Part shown: piece by piece, positions 43,489 through 53,448 of the stretch
How the letters are laid out: every line of letters begins with the position of its first letter
Numbering within the stretch: the stretch's first letter is position 1
Source of the DNA: Oscarella lobularis
Taxonomy: Eukaryota > Porifera > Homoscleromorpha > Homosclerophorida > Oscarellidae
Direction: 5' to 3'
Assembly: GCF_947507565.1 (NCBI RefSeq)
Contig: NC_089180.1
Coordinates: 3,531,069 to 3,595,068 of the forward strand
DNA length: 64,000 bases
Notes under the pieces: model-generated
What the model was told of the DNA's origin: nothing
The model's input: the letters and a program-made list of their open reading frames with translations, nothing else
Databases searched by the model: none
Program-made: the position numbers and the translations under genes

Positions 43489-44082
43489 TCGTAACGCTCG
43501 GCATTGTGACGTGAATTAAAAACCCGTTTTTTCGTACAGCGCATGCGCGACATAGGGCCCTAAACGGTGCCCCAAAAAAGGCGATTTACGACGCGAATAA
43601 AGCGTTTTTTCTTTCATAAACGGAAAAAATGCTTAGAAACCCTTATTTCCAATTGATCTGTGCTATTTTCCGTTTTATAAATGCCCTGAGAAACCGAAAC
43701 GACAGTTTTGATTGTCACGCTCTGACGTCACAATCAAAAGTATCCACTCATGCCGTATGTGCGTGGGTATGTACGCGTGTACGGGTAACAGGAAATATGA
43801 CCCGTACACATGCATAGGTCCTCCTCAAATACAGAATACAGAGCACATTATCAAATACACTACGTCAGAAAAGCGCCTAATTAGGAAAACATTGCAATCA
43901 TGCAAGTATTTACAGTATGTAGGTAGAAGTGAGCTGTAGTAGCTAACGGCTGTAAGAACCACGTGAATATGTGACAACATAAAAAATTATGACGTCACAC
44001 TATGGTATGCACTCTCGTACGGTAAACGGTGGGAGGCTCTGCATGATGGCAACACGGTGAACACCGGGCCATCATTCTCTAG
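43363..44082 (+). repeat. Dispersed repeat H1, copy 1 (possible non-autonomous Helitron)
   Basis: It starts GGAGCCGACCACCGCAGTTG, contains a GTCT/GTCTGTCTG microsatellite near 43455-43487 and ends GGTGAACACCGGGCCATCAT then TCTCTAG|T. The 5-bp stem CGGTG/CACCG just before a CTAG-T end is Helitron-like, but the 5' end lacks the usual TC. It is 720 bp long and non-coding. Copies 2 and 3 are at 62163 and 63404. Confidence 0.7.
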
Positions 44083-44667
44083 TTTTATATATAAATAATA
44101 TATATGTATATCTAGATGATTTGCTGATAACGTAGAAGTATCGAATGTCGAGACCACGTGGATGCGGCCAAAAAATGTAAGTGTCAGTGGATTAAGTAAA
44201 CGTTTTTATATGCCTGTCAATTTTCTAGGTATGACCGGTTATACGGGCATCGATGACGCAACGATGACGACACGACCGCAGGACGTTGGCAGTCGCAGCA
44301 AATGTGGGCGAATCAGCCTAGGTACGATGTAATTTCCTTCGTAGAATGTTCCGAAGCAGTTGTCGCTATCGTTTTGCTGATACAACGGCGTCCAAAGCGA
44401 TAGCGTTCGAACGATCGACGATAGAGGCTCGAAAACTGCACTTAGAGAGCGCTTCTCAGCTCTATACTAATATTTAGGACCGTTAAACGGCATTTTTCGG
44501 TCGCAAAACAGTCGAAACGACTCGTAGCGCCGCTCCTCAAATCACGAATCCGTTTTTCGCGTAGACTCGTTACTTAGTAGCAATCAGCCGACTCAGAGTT
44601 CTTAAAACGATAAACGTGTGCGTTAGAAACCGCTAGATAAGCTAGATCTAGACGACGAGCCTTTGTC
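44083..44667. other. No recognisable gene
   Basis: This is intergenic sequence with a short TATATA-rich start and no coding or repeat signal before the 286-bp tandem repeat. Confidence 0.5.
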
Positions 44668-45420
44668 ACACGTACCGGAAGTAGGCGGGTCGAAATTTAA
44701 TTCGCACGATTTGTTTGACCTTGTGGAGTTGTTACACTAATAAAGTAGAGTAGATCTAGTGCGTTTATTTGGAAATCGGCGAGTTGAGATTTTCAGCATC
44801 CCTCAACTATAGCACACGCTTTTTTGGTCAAAAACGGCATCTCCCAAAATCTCGAATTTTCTACGTCAAACTATAGGGCTTTAGTTAACATCATAGTCTC
44901 AAAATTGTCAGACGCGCCGAATTTTATTCACTTTTTGAAGGGCGTGACCAATGTACCGGAAGTTCGTCATTTTCGTTTGAAATTTGACTCGTACAAACTG
45001 TCTGACCTCATAGAGTTGTTTTACGAATAAAGTAGAGTAGATCTAGCCCGTTTAGTTGGAAATCCGTGAGTTGAGATTTTTAGAGAACCGTGATAGTCCA
45101 TGGTTTTTTGTCAAATACCGCATCTCCCAGAACGCCACGATTTTTACGTGAAACGATAGAGCTTTAGTACCTAGTTGACTCCACGGTCTCAAAATTGTCG
45201 AGCGCCAATTTTTTGAAGGGTGTGGCTAACATTAATGCGTACCGGAAGTGGTCTTTTTTCGTGTGAAATTTGACCCGTACGAACTGTTTGACCTTGTAGT
45301 GTTGTTCTACTAATAGAGTAGAGTAGATCTAGCGCCTTTATATGGAAATCTGCGAGTTGAGATTTTTATGGAACCGTGAGCTATAGTCCATGGTTTTTTG
45401 GTCATTTTGGTGACCTCTCC
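44668..45420. repeat. Tandem repeat of about 286 bp, 2.6 copies
   Basis: The marker AGTAGAGTAGATCTAG recurs at 44744, 45031 and 45317 (spacing 287 and 286 bp). ACCGGAAGT recurs near 44676, 44954 and 45241, and GAGTTGAGATTTT recurs in each. Copies are roughly 75-80% identical by eye. No ORF is conserved across the copies. Confidence 0.85.
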
Positions 45421-45546
45421 GATTCCTAAGATTTCCTTTTCAAACAATGGGGATGGGTTGCCTGTTTGATCTCGCGATACCAATAGGACCTCACACCTCA
45501 AATTTTGGCTAAAATTGGAATTTTTTTTAGATGCCTATATGAAGAC

Positions 45547-46147
45547 ATGGATCAATTCCCTCCTCCTCCTCCACGGCGTTTCTTCATCCAATTCAAGGTA
45601 AATAGGACAATAGATTTGAGTGGACTGGTTTGTAATTTTATTTTAGTTCTCTCTCCTCTCCCCACCGGATCAATCGGACGATGTTTCGATGAAGAAAGAA
45701 GAGGAAGTAGACGAAGCCATCCCTGGGGACTTGGGTCAAAGTCTCCCTCCTTGTGGGCTGGAGGCTAATGTGCTCTCCCCTGGGGACTTGGGTCAAAGTC
45801 TCGCTCCTTGGAGGCTGGAGGATAATGTGCCTACCCCCTGTGGACTTGGGTTAAAGTTCACTGTGGGGACTGCAGTCTCAGTCTCACCGCTTGGCCAGGA
45901 GGTCAAGCGGCAGCGCAGGATCAAGCAGCAATCAACGAGGACCAAGGAGGAGGAGGAAGGGGAGACGAGAGAGGACTTTTTTAATTTTTTTATTTATATA
46001 CATCCGGGATATTTTAATAAAAATTTTGACCATAGTTCTGCCTACTTTTACGACCGGAAGCGCACGCGACGTGAAATGACGTCGGTCCATTTCACGTCGC
46101 GTGCGCAAGTAGCGCGCTATAAAAGCGCGCATGGTCCCCTAAGCTAA
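45547..46147 (+). CDS. Proline-rich small protein with internal repeat, unidentified
   Basis: Exon 1 begins MDQFPPPPPRRFFIQFK and stops at an AAG|GTAAATAGG donor near 45598. A TTTATTTTAG acceptor near 45646 continues in phase with FSLLSPPDQSDDVSMKKEEE. The intron is 48 bp. The protein has a 60-bp repeat read as PGDLGQSLPPCGLEANVLS then PGDLGQSLAPWRLEDNVPT then PCGLGLK, followed by a basic tail (VKRQRRIKQQSTRTKEEEEG). An AATAAA near 46016 suggests that the true 3' end may precede the ORF stop at 46145. No family was recognised. Confidence 0.45.
46060..46130. promoter_or_regulatory. 19-bp inverted repeat with CRE-like core next to a TATA box
   Basis: GCGCACGCGACGTGAAATG (46060-46078) is repeated perfectly inverted at 46088-46106 around a 9-base spacer, and the junction contains TGACGTCG, a CRE-like half. 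Ten bases further is GCGCGCTATAAAAGCGCGC (46112-46130), a TATA box inside its own GC palindrome. A 7-bp hairpin GCTCTTG-TCGAT-CAAGAGC follows at about 46157. The sites look regulatory, but the gene they would drive is not evident. Confidence 0.5.
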
Positions 46148-46534
46148 GTGAAGTGCTCTTGTCGATCAAGAGCAAACGCATGCAATCTACTGTACTCTCA
46201 TGCGATAGCGTCTTTAAAAAATTCGTCTACTTCTTCTTCATCTTCTCAGATTATCTACTCACCACCTACAAAACAAAAAAAGTCGTTAATTTTTGAACGC
46301 GTAAATATAAACGCTTCGTAGTACGCATACCGTTCCATCAACGCCCACAAGGCGACGAGACATTTATTTATTTATTTCTGTTCACGTTGATGACACTATA
46401 GTCTGCCTACTCAGGGAGAGACTCTACCCAATCTCTAGAACTTCGGTACGTCGACAGGCAATCAAATACTTAAAGAGATAGAGGCTCCGCTCTACACTTA
46501 TTTTGATTACGGTATCTTCTTACACCAGGTGCAT
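46146..46534. other. Intergenic, no clear gene
   Basis: Short hairpins and AT-rich sequence lie downstream of the TATA-like element. No ORF over 60 codons with a recognisable motif was seen. Confidence 0.4.
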
Positions 46535-47381
46535 TTACCTTGATTTATGGAGAGTACTGTTGAGTAGGATTTCTGCGTTGAAAAGTGTTCTAAAATTGGA
46601 AGTTTCGCGGTTGCGACTTTGTGAGAAGATGCGCGGTTCGAGGAAACGCACTAGGGGGAGGAGAAAACGTTGAATTATACATGAGAGACTCTTTGCATAT
46701 GAAAATACCTTATTGATTTGGTGATCCACGATTCCTCTGTACATGAACTTTGGAATCGTTCACATCGACTAAATCTAAAAGAAAAACAATAATAAATTTT
46801 TCAAAATTTTGACTTCTTACCGTTGGGAGAATCTGGACTGAGGTAAATGAGATTTGAAAGATTGTTTTCAAATATCGTCCATAAGTCGTCGTGTCGAAAA
46901 TCAATCTTTAATTAAATAACGAAATTTCACGTACTATACTACATACGGAGATTTTTCTAACTGGAATATTTTTCAATGAATGACGAAATCCTTTGCTCAT
47001 TTCTTTCCACAGTAGCGAATTTTCGTCGTAGCTCGTAATCATTCGATGTACGGGACTCGCGTGATTGAGATTCGAGCCGTAGATTAGCTGAATTTGATTA
47101 GCCAATATTCGCGTTTCCTAAATACGACGAATTTTATTGCGATCGTCAGCGAGTGAGCTTACTCTTAGCGTCACTCCATGCGTCAAACTCAAATCGATGA
47201 CGATTTTTGGCGTTTCGGGCGATTGCATGGCGATTTGCACTCTTTCTCGCTTTTCCGCGCGCCATCGGGACGCGAAACCTAAACGCGTTTAGAGTTGGAC
47301 ATTCGTTAAACGCATATGATTACTTCGGGAGCTCGTTCGAAACGAAGAAACGCGAAGAAGAGACAGAAAAGATCTCCGCAT
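46535..47381 (-). CDS. TRMT10-family tRNA methyltransferase, probably mitochondrial (TRMT10C-like), frame-broken
   Basis: Minus-strand order: MRRSFLSLLRVSSFRTSSRS (Arg/Ser-rich, like a mitochondrial presequence); WRAEKRERVQIAMQSPETPK then IVIDLSLTHG; ILANQIQLIYGSNLNHASPV and LLWKEMSKGFRH after a TTTAG acceptor near 47119; FENNLSNLIYLSPDSPN; DLVDVNDSKVHV; and YRGIVDHQINKVFSYAKSL. These match the TRM10 SPOUT domain (KIVIDLSF, QIxxLYGSN, IVYLSPDS, VYIIGGIVD, SYxKA). Introns lie near 47120-47140, 46912-46957 and 46800-46850. TRM10 enzymes methylate N1 of purine 9 in tRNA; TRMT10C is an RNase P subunit. A TAA between presequence and body (about 47290) and a one-base slip before YRGIVD need checking. 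It is divergent from the carrier gene 63 bp away. Confidence 0.7.
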
Positions 47382-47444
47382 GTTTTTCGGTGCGCAGGCT
47401 GCGCATCTAGTGCGCAGATTAGCGCGTAAAAATGATAGGAGCAA
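47382..47444. promoter_or_regulatory. Short divergent intergenic region between two mitochondrial genes
   Basis: Only 63 bp separate the candidate start codons of the TRMT10-like (-) and SLC25A44-like (+) genes. It holds a TGCGCA motif repeated three times (GTGCGCAGG, CTGCGCATC, GTGCGCAGA). This layout suggests a shared bidirectional promoter. The motif may be the NRF-1-like GCGCA core, which is an inference. Confidence 0.45.
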
Positions 47445-48245
47445 ATGGACAAATACTACGGCTTTTCTCGTTGGAATGCGAGCGACTATCTATCCAGCAA
47501 TGCTCGCGCCTCCAAGTACAACAGCAAAAATCGATTTACGCGGGATCTTTCGACGCCCTGGGCAAAATTTCGCGCCGCGAGGGAATCCGGGGTCTCTACA
47601 AGGGTTTTCTACCTCGACTTCTTGGTCTTCAGACGCACTCCACGGCCTACGAACTCTCGCGACACCTTCTCCTACCGACCACGTGGTCACCCACGTGGAA
47701 AGGTTTGGTTGCCAGGACGATAGCGAGTTCGTCGAGCCAAATCGTTTAACGTGCCAGTCGACGTCGTTTCGCAAAAGCTAATGATGGCCGGACAGTCGAA
47801 AAATCTAAATATTTCTCTACGCAACGTCATTGTTGAAATTTATTCAAAAAATGGCTTACGTGGATTTTATAAAGGTTATTTCATTTCCCTGCTAACGTTT
47901 GGTCCAACGAGCGGCATATGGTGGAGCACCTATTTGACTGTACATGATTATTTATTGCCTAATTTCCCAACTGCCCTAAATGCTTTTTCTAGAATGTGTG
48001 CCGGTTTTACGTCAAGCACGCTAACAAATCCCCTTGACGTCATACGAACTCTACGAACTCGTTTCCAGGTGATAGGTGGAAAATCAATAGGAAATATAGC
48101 GAGACGACTCTACAAGGAAAAGGGCCTAGCTATGCTCTATAAGGGGCTTACAGCAAGATACATGTCGACGTTGCCAAGCAGCGCTCTCTACATAGCAATG
48201 TACGAACTAGTCAAAAATCTTCAAGCTTATGTATATAGCAAATAA
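47445..48245 (+). CDS. SLC25A44-like mitochondrial carrier, frame-broken
   Basis: It starts MDKYYGFS, shifts frame to VGMRATIYPAML, then to RLQVQQQKSIYAGSFDALGK with ISRREGIRGLYKGFLPRLLG, and after another shift to VPVDVVSQKLMMAG. From there it is intact: GLRGFYKGYFISLLTFGPTS, NPLDVIRTLRTRFQVIGG and LYKGLTARYMSTLPSSALYI to a stop at 48243. Three solute-carrier repeats with PxD-type motifs (reduced YPAML, PVDVVSQ, PLDVIRTR) and the VPVDVVSQ-LMM signature suggest the SLC25A44 subfamily, inner-membrane transporters of branched-chain amino acids. The single-base shifts (one in TTT before AACGTGCC) sit in otherwise well-kept sequence. Confidence 0.75.
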
Positions 48246-48470
48246 AAAATTCGTGATTTTTAGTAATAAAAGTTGTCGTTTACCAAATTTTGAAGGCATC
48301 TGTGGTACATATTGACGTACAAATCAAAATGTTATAGGACGGTGGAAAATAAGGAGTGAAGAGCCTCTGAAAAAGAAAATGATTAAATAAAAATAATATA
48401 GATTATATATAAACCTTGACAGTGGTCAAATCATCCACAATAATTCGTTTCACTCTTTCTAAATACACAG

Positions 48471-50305
48471 CTAGCCAGATGGTGTCGTCAGTTTGCGGTT
48501 GACTCTCAAACCTAGAGAAAAGCCATATTGTACATACTGTATATACCTATATATTAATCACCGTTCGACTGTTGCTTTTTCCAGCGTATCTAAGCAATGT
48601 GAGTCAAAGCCCTCATATAAAGATTCTATACTTACCTATTGGGTATCCCTTGACTTCGTACGCCTTTCCCAATTCGGGTTCCTTCGTCGCGTCAACTGCA
48701 GCCAAAACAGCATCCTCAATCTAAAAATTAATTATTGATTTTTTCTAATCCTATATACGGTAGGTCTTTCACTCACTCCTTCTTCCTTCAATGTAGCAGC
48801 TGCGCTTTCATATTCCGGTTTCATTTTCTTGCAGTGACCACACCCTACGTGACGTCACAATATAAACCAATATTTCTACATATTTAGACGTACACGGTGC
48901 ATAGAACATGACCAGAAGTGGCTTGTGGTCAGAGAGAGCGTCTTGAAATCCAAGTGTAGTTAGATGATGAATATTTTCGCTCGTGTCCGACCACGCTTCC
49001 TCTTCCGCTGGTTTGTCACTTTCTGACGCCGGCTTAGGACTAAAAACGATATTTAATTAATTAATTATATTTATTATTGTTGTCTTACTCTGCCATCCAT
49101 TGGACGATTTCGTCTTTGCTTCTTCCTCCTCCGTAATTGTATTGATAGATGCCTTTTCTAATTGAAAAAAATACGTTTTTTCTTTATTTTTAATTGATTA
49201 ATATTTTCTTACTCGAAATAGACTATGGTCGGATAGCCGGTTATGTTGAATTCAATTGCAACGGGACGATTCTCCTGCTTTGTCGCATCCATTCCAGCCA
49301 AAATCTAAAATAATTATTGAATTATAGATATTGCTGCCCCTACCCCCCTTTTTTTCCATACAGCTTTGTCTTTGAGTTCTGTAGCTGCTTCAGCATAAGC
49401 GAGTTTCATCATCGACACCCTCGAAAAAATTTATTAATTATTGAAAAACTATTATTGATTTTTCACACAAGGTGCATAGAGCATCAATAGAATAGGTTTC
49501 TTCTCCTTTTTCAACATCCTGCGATACTCCTAATAAAATAAAAAAGTGACGTCATAAAATTAAAAATTAAAAATTAAAATTTACTTTGTCCGAGTCAAGG
49601 TGAAAAACGTCATCAGCCCCAGCTTCCTCTTCCCCTGTGGGATCATCCAAAAAGTTTCTCATTGACTAGAAGACAGATATATAATACAAAGGCTTCATAT
49701 CTCTTATACTACATACCCTAACAGTGAACTTTCGATAATAATCCTTATTGAATTCTCCATCCCTAAATATATATATATCGTTATTAATTTTAAATAATCA
49801 ATATCTTTTTGTTACTTGTAGTGCTTCAGAATTGTTCCACCTGGCGGGATTTTTAATTTCTTGCATAGTTTTGATGACGAACTGAAAAAATCAGTTTCAA
49901 AGGGGGGCCCCAGTAAATTTTTTCTCCCAAACTCACGTGCAATCGATTGTTACGAGTGCCGCGAGGCCTTTCATTGCGGTCGCAGTTTCGCCAAAAACAG
50001 GCAAAATGGCCGACATGGACTTTGCTATGCGTTTCGATCGCTTTCGAGCCTTGTCTTCGCGTTTTTCTCTCTTACTTGATTTGCCGAATAGTATAGGAAC
50101 GTTTTTTCGCGTTCGGAGAAGCTTTTTGAACTCTTTGATGTCGTCTACGTCGCTGACAATGTTCTTCAAGTCGGCTTTTCCCGATTTCGAGTGAATCTGG
50201 GATCGAATAGGCGATTAGGCGTTACAAAACTGCTTTCTAAAGACTTACTTCTCCTAAGAGACACAGAAACGTAGCAAAAACCAGCAAAAATAGGCCTCTT
50301 TCCAT
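48471..50305 (-). CDS. PDIA5-like protein disulfide isomerase, short C-terminus
   Basis: About 13 exons with introns of mostly 40-60 bp. Exon 1 (50249-50305) encodes signal peptide MERGLFLLVFATFLCLLGE. Exon 2 (49937-50196) has DDIKEFKKLLRTRKNVPILF; exon 3 (49816-49881) has KLCKKLKIPPG and continues KHYKDGEFNKDYYRK. Then LDDPTGEEEAGADDVFHLDS, MLKKEKKPILLMLYAP, LAGMDATKQENRP with NITGYPTIVYFE, and GGGRSKDEIVQWMAE follow. Next come FQDALSDHKPLLVMFYAP and, via a GTACGT donor, WCGHCKKMKPEYESAAATL (48777-48844), giving one clear CGHC active site. It then reads AVLAAVDATKEPELGKAYEV and ends after KGYPI. The order matches PDIA5, an ER oxidoreductase, but the final thioredoxin domain is missing. The first active site reads WCR then stops (49400-49419), implying a one-base loss. 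Confidence 0.8.
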
Positions 50306-50399
50306 GGCAAAAAACACTCGTCAAAAAACTCCGAGGAACTCTAGATAGCGTGCTCAGCCTCTACGTCAGAGCGTTACCATAGCAAACAACGTCGAAGCA
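50306..50399. promoter_or_regulatory. 94-bp divergent intergenic region (PDIA5-like / CCDC34-like)
   Basis: The two start codons lie 94 bp apart on opposite strands. The interval has ACGTCAGAGCG and CAACGTCG, ACGTC-type CRE/UPR-like cores, which would suit an ER chaperone promoter. That reading is an inference. Confidence 0.35.
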
Positions 50400-50945
50400 A
50401 TGAATTCGCGATTTGAGACACTCATCTTGAAAGACAAACAAGTAGCCTTACTTTCCGAAATCCAGGCACTCCTAGGCGGAGCTTCTCCACCTCGTCGCAT
50501 CGCGCCGAGGCCTCCAGCGACTTCGCCGCGATTTCGACGCCGAAAACTTTCCCTAAAACGTACAACGGTCATCGAAGAGACAACTGAGCGACCTAGAAAG
50601 CAGCCGACTGATCATAAATTCACCGAAACGAGCGACGAACGCATTCTAGGTTGGCTGAAAGCGAAGGAGAAGGAAATGAAGCGCGTTCGACGCGAGAAAG
50701 CGCGAAGAACGCGCCGCGAAGCGAAAAGAGAAACAGACGGTTAAAGCTAAGGAAGAACGACGCAAAACGGCCTCGAAAAAGTACGCAGAGTGGTCAATAA
50801 GAAAGAGAGAAAGAGCGAGGGGGCGGGGCCATAGAAAGCGACCAATGAAAGAGCAGCTAAAGGAGAAATTGCTTATAAAAAATGGGTCGCTCGGAAGGAA
50901 AAGGAGCGAATTTCACTTAAAATTAAACCGGAAGTAGTGAAAAAA
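50400..50945 (+). CDS. CCDC34-like coiled-coil protein, frame-broken
   Basis: It starts at ATG 50400 (MNSRFETLILKDKQVALLSE). A proline/arginine linker follows, then ERILGWLKAKEKEMKRVRRE. A one-base slip near 50725 leads to VKAKEERRKTASKKYAEWSI, and another slip near 50850 leads to IAYKKWVARKEKERISLKIK. The repeated xYxxWxxxKExE pattern with long charged helices resembles CCDC34-type proteins, which are linked to cilia and sperm flagella. It is divergent from the PDIA5-like gene with 94 bp between the starts. The assignment rests on pattern, not on a unique motif. Confidence 0.45.
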
Positions 50946-51044
50946 CGAACCGGAAGATAAATTGGGGGAACGGAGAAAGAAATACGAGGCTTGGGTACAG
51001 AGAAAGGAAAGCGAAATGAAGGACAAGGCGCGACGTAAAAAATC

Positions 51045-51252
51045 GAGGATTCATTGCCCTTGAGCTCTTCCTCACATTTGAGTAGATAGTCTTTTAGTCC
51101 CAAATCTTCTCTTGCACAAATCCTCTTACATGAGTCATTCTCTTCCACGAGACATATGAGCATTGTGAGAATGACTTCACGTAGTCCATTGCCTTCTAAT
51201 CCAACCAAAAAACGAACCAACTCCTCAACAAATCCTCTTCCAAGTAGAAGTT
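51045..51252 (-). CDS. HSPBP1/SIL1-like C-terminal exon
   Basis: After an ATTATTTAG acceptor at 51253 the minus frame reads ELLLGRGFVEELVRFLVGLE, GNGLREVILTMLICLVEEND and SCKRICAREDLGLKDYLLKC then EEELKGNE. The armadillo-type helices with a late C..C..LGL..LL pattern resemble the C-terminus of HSPBP1/Fes1/SIL1 nucleotide-exchange factors for Hsp70. Upstream exons are not found: the sequence above 51400 is a carrier-exon duplicate and a minisatellite. The exact stop is unclear. It lies tail to tail with the CCDC34-like gene. Confidence 0.4.
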
Positions 51253-51400
51253 CTAAATAATTCAATATTCTACGTTGATTAAGATTTCTATTTTTCTACC
51301 CTTGATGCTGACGTCATCTATGCACATGTTCTTCATCATAAAAATTACTTTCGTAGTCAATTTTTCATTTCCCTTTCGAAAAACGTCAACCAGGAAGTGA

Positions 51401-51480
51401 ATCTAAATATTTCTCTAGGCAACGTCATTGTTGAAATTTATTCAAAAAATGGCTTACGTGGATTTTATAAAGGTTATTTA
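51401..51480 (+). repeat. Duplicate of an SLC25A44-like exon segment
   Basis: These 80 bp match 47801-47881 of the carrier gene with a single visible difference (TCTAGGCAAC versus TCTACGCAAC). They encode the NISL...VEIYSKNGLRGFYKGY segment. The match stops where the minisatellite begins. It is a recent partial duplication, possibly a template switch. Confidence 0.9.
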
Positions 51481-51481
51481 A

Positions 51482-51935
51482 CACAGGCTTTCATTTGAAT
51501 GCACAGGCTTTCATTTGAATGCACAGGCTTTCATTTGAATGCACATGCTTTCATTTGAATGCACACGCTTTTATTTGAATGCACCTGCTTTCATTTGAAT
51601 GCACAGGCTTTCATTTGAATGCACAGGCTTTCATTTGAATGCACAGGCTTTCATTTGAATGCACATGTTTTCATTTGAATCCACAGGGCACTTACTTGAG
51701 TCCCTGTGGATTCAAGTGCATTCAAATAAAAGCATGTGCATTCAAATGAAAGCATGTGCATTCAAATGAAAGCCTGTGCATTCAAATGAAAGCCTGTGCA
51801 TTCAATTGAGAGCCTGTGCACTTACTTGAGGCCCTGTGGATTCAAATGAAAACATGTGCATTCAAATGAAAGTTTGTGTATTCAAATGAAAGCCTGTGCA
51901 TTCAATTAAAAGCCTGTGCATTCAAATGAAAGCCT
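51482..51935. repeat. Palindromic 20-bp minisatellite
   Basis: About ten copies of CACAGGCTTTCATTTGAATG run forward (51482-51690). They are followed, after the pivot CCACAGGGCACTTACTTGAG and TCCCTGTGG, by about ten copies of the reverse complement GTGCATTCAAATGAAAGCCT (51715-51935). The whole block can fold into a hairpin of roughly 200-bp arms. Confidence 0.95.
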
Positions 51936-51944
51936 GCGCCAAAC

Positions 51945-52412
51945 CTCTTTGCGTTCGCAGTGAATACTTCAGCAGCATGTTTTCGTCGAATTGGAAAGAA
52001 ATTTCGACGAAGGACGCGAGCGAGTCGACTCCAATTCGCATTGAAGAAGCAACGTACGAAGCGTTTCATGCTGTCATCACGTATCTCGTCACCGGGGTGC
52101 TTGGAAGTTCGTAAGTATTTTCGTATCATTCCTGATATACTCGTGTTGGCGGATCGATATCTCGTTGAAAATCTGCGCGAGTTCTGCATCTCGCATATGG
52201 CTCGGAGAGTTTCAATTGAAACTGCTCTCGATTATCTGTCTTTGGCTGACAGGTTCAGCTTCCGAGAGCTGAGGAAAACGGCTCTGCAGTTTGCTGCAAA
52301 AAATTTCAAGACGCTGTGTCATGACGACCGGTTTGCGGCTCTTGGCGGTGAACTACTTGCCGAAATTATGAGAGTTATTGCGTCGTCAAGTTCGTCGGAG
52401 GAAGAACATTGA
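51945..52412 (+). CDS. BTB-BACK domain protein, 5' truncated, one frame slip
   Basis: The frame starts after a TTCGCAG acceptor-like site with SEYFSSMFSSNWKEISTKD, IRIEEATYEAFHAVITYLVT (BTB second half). A slip near 52095 leads to LEVRKYFRIIPDILVLADRY, LVENLREFCISHMARRVSIE, TALDYLSLADRFSFRELRKT and ends in SSSSSEEEH at 52410 (BTB end plus BACK helices). BTB proteins often serve as CUL3 adaptors; RCBTB-type proteins have this layout. The first half of the BTB and any N-terminal repeats are missing, apparently displaced by the minisatellite. Confidence 0.7.
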   Translation, partial: LFAFAVNTSAACFRRIGKKFRRRTRASRLQFALKKQRTKRFMLSSRISSPGCLEVRKYFRIIPDILVLADRYLVENLREFCISHMARRVSIETALDYLSLADRFSFRELRKTALQFAAKNFKTLCHDDRFAALGGELLAEIMRVIASSSSSEEEH

Positions 52413-53448
52413 CTGGTAATTTTGGCGCGGATTTCTTTGTTGTATGTGACTTATGCAGTTTTGAGTAAACACAGTGTTTCTTCATTATGATTAATTAATA
52501 GTCTGCAGCTTTTCAGCAAACAATAATTTCGACGAGTTGTAAAATCGATCTTTCCTTTCTGAACTTCTATTTGTGTTGCATCGTTTGGCGAAAAAGCGCT
52601 TGGAGAGAACGCTGGCCAGATTATCCATGACTAATAACGACAATGCCTGTTGCACTCCCTATACAACCGTTCTAAGTCATCCGTGGGTTCTACTGGTTGA
52701 TTTATTTACGGATGTTTAATTCTTCTAATTAGCATTGCAGCATTATTCACATCGAGAGAGAGAGAGAGAGAAGAGTCACACATATAAAATCAGCGATTTA
52801 TTTCTTATTAGACTACCTTGAGTGTCTTTCCTTATTAGGCTGTTGCACTGAGTTCATACTGGATATCTATAACATTGGAATTTTTACGTGCAGGTTTTGA
52901 AGCTGCTGAGAAATCAGGGCGAACAGAATAGCTTTGAATTTAGTTTGAGATGAGACGAGTTCAGTTGGAGAACGTCCTGTCCATTTCTATCGTCCTTTCG
53001 ATATTAGTGTAAATAGCTATCTCCAAGAAGATGGCCCATGCAACGCACTCAACGATAAAGTTAGAAGTGCGTTTTCCGAACGATGTCGGCATTCCGTTCA
53101 GTGAAAAATTAAGGACGGCGTTCAATACGTGATGCTCGTAATTAATGCACTACAACAATGAGAAAATGAGGTCAGATTATGTCGACTCGTCCGGAATGAA
53201 ATTCTACTATACAGTCCACGATCCACCACAGATGTTAGGAGAATATTTGTGATGCCACTTGCACTAAATTTTCATAAGTAGGAATCTAAACTAACACACA
53301 CTACTTAGCAAGCGCTTGCACTATTGTCTGTAGTGTAGGAAAACTGTGAACTGAAACTACAACGTCTTACGAGGAATCAGAAGACTTGAACCTAATTGAA
53401 AAACCAATTAAAAATCACATACTTTCCATCCTGAGAATCTTACTCAGA
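52413..53448. other. Intergenic, no gene seen
   Basis: This is AT-rich sequence with a short GAGAGA tract near 52756. No coding or repeat structure is evident between the BTB gene and the end of the HURP gene. Confidence 0.5.

Noticed and set aside
43629-43939. ORFs conserved between H1 copies (43.7, 62.5 and 63.7 kb) as a real protein
   Set aside because: Copies are nearly identical DNA, so conservation of short ORFs is expected by descent. Frames differ by indels between copies.
51482-51935. A CRISPR-like or telomeric repeat
   Set aside because: Twenty-base units have no spacers and invert at a central pivot, so it is a palindromic minisatellite.
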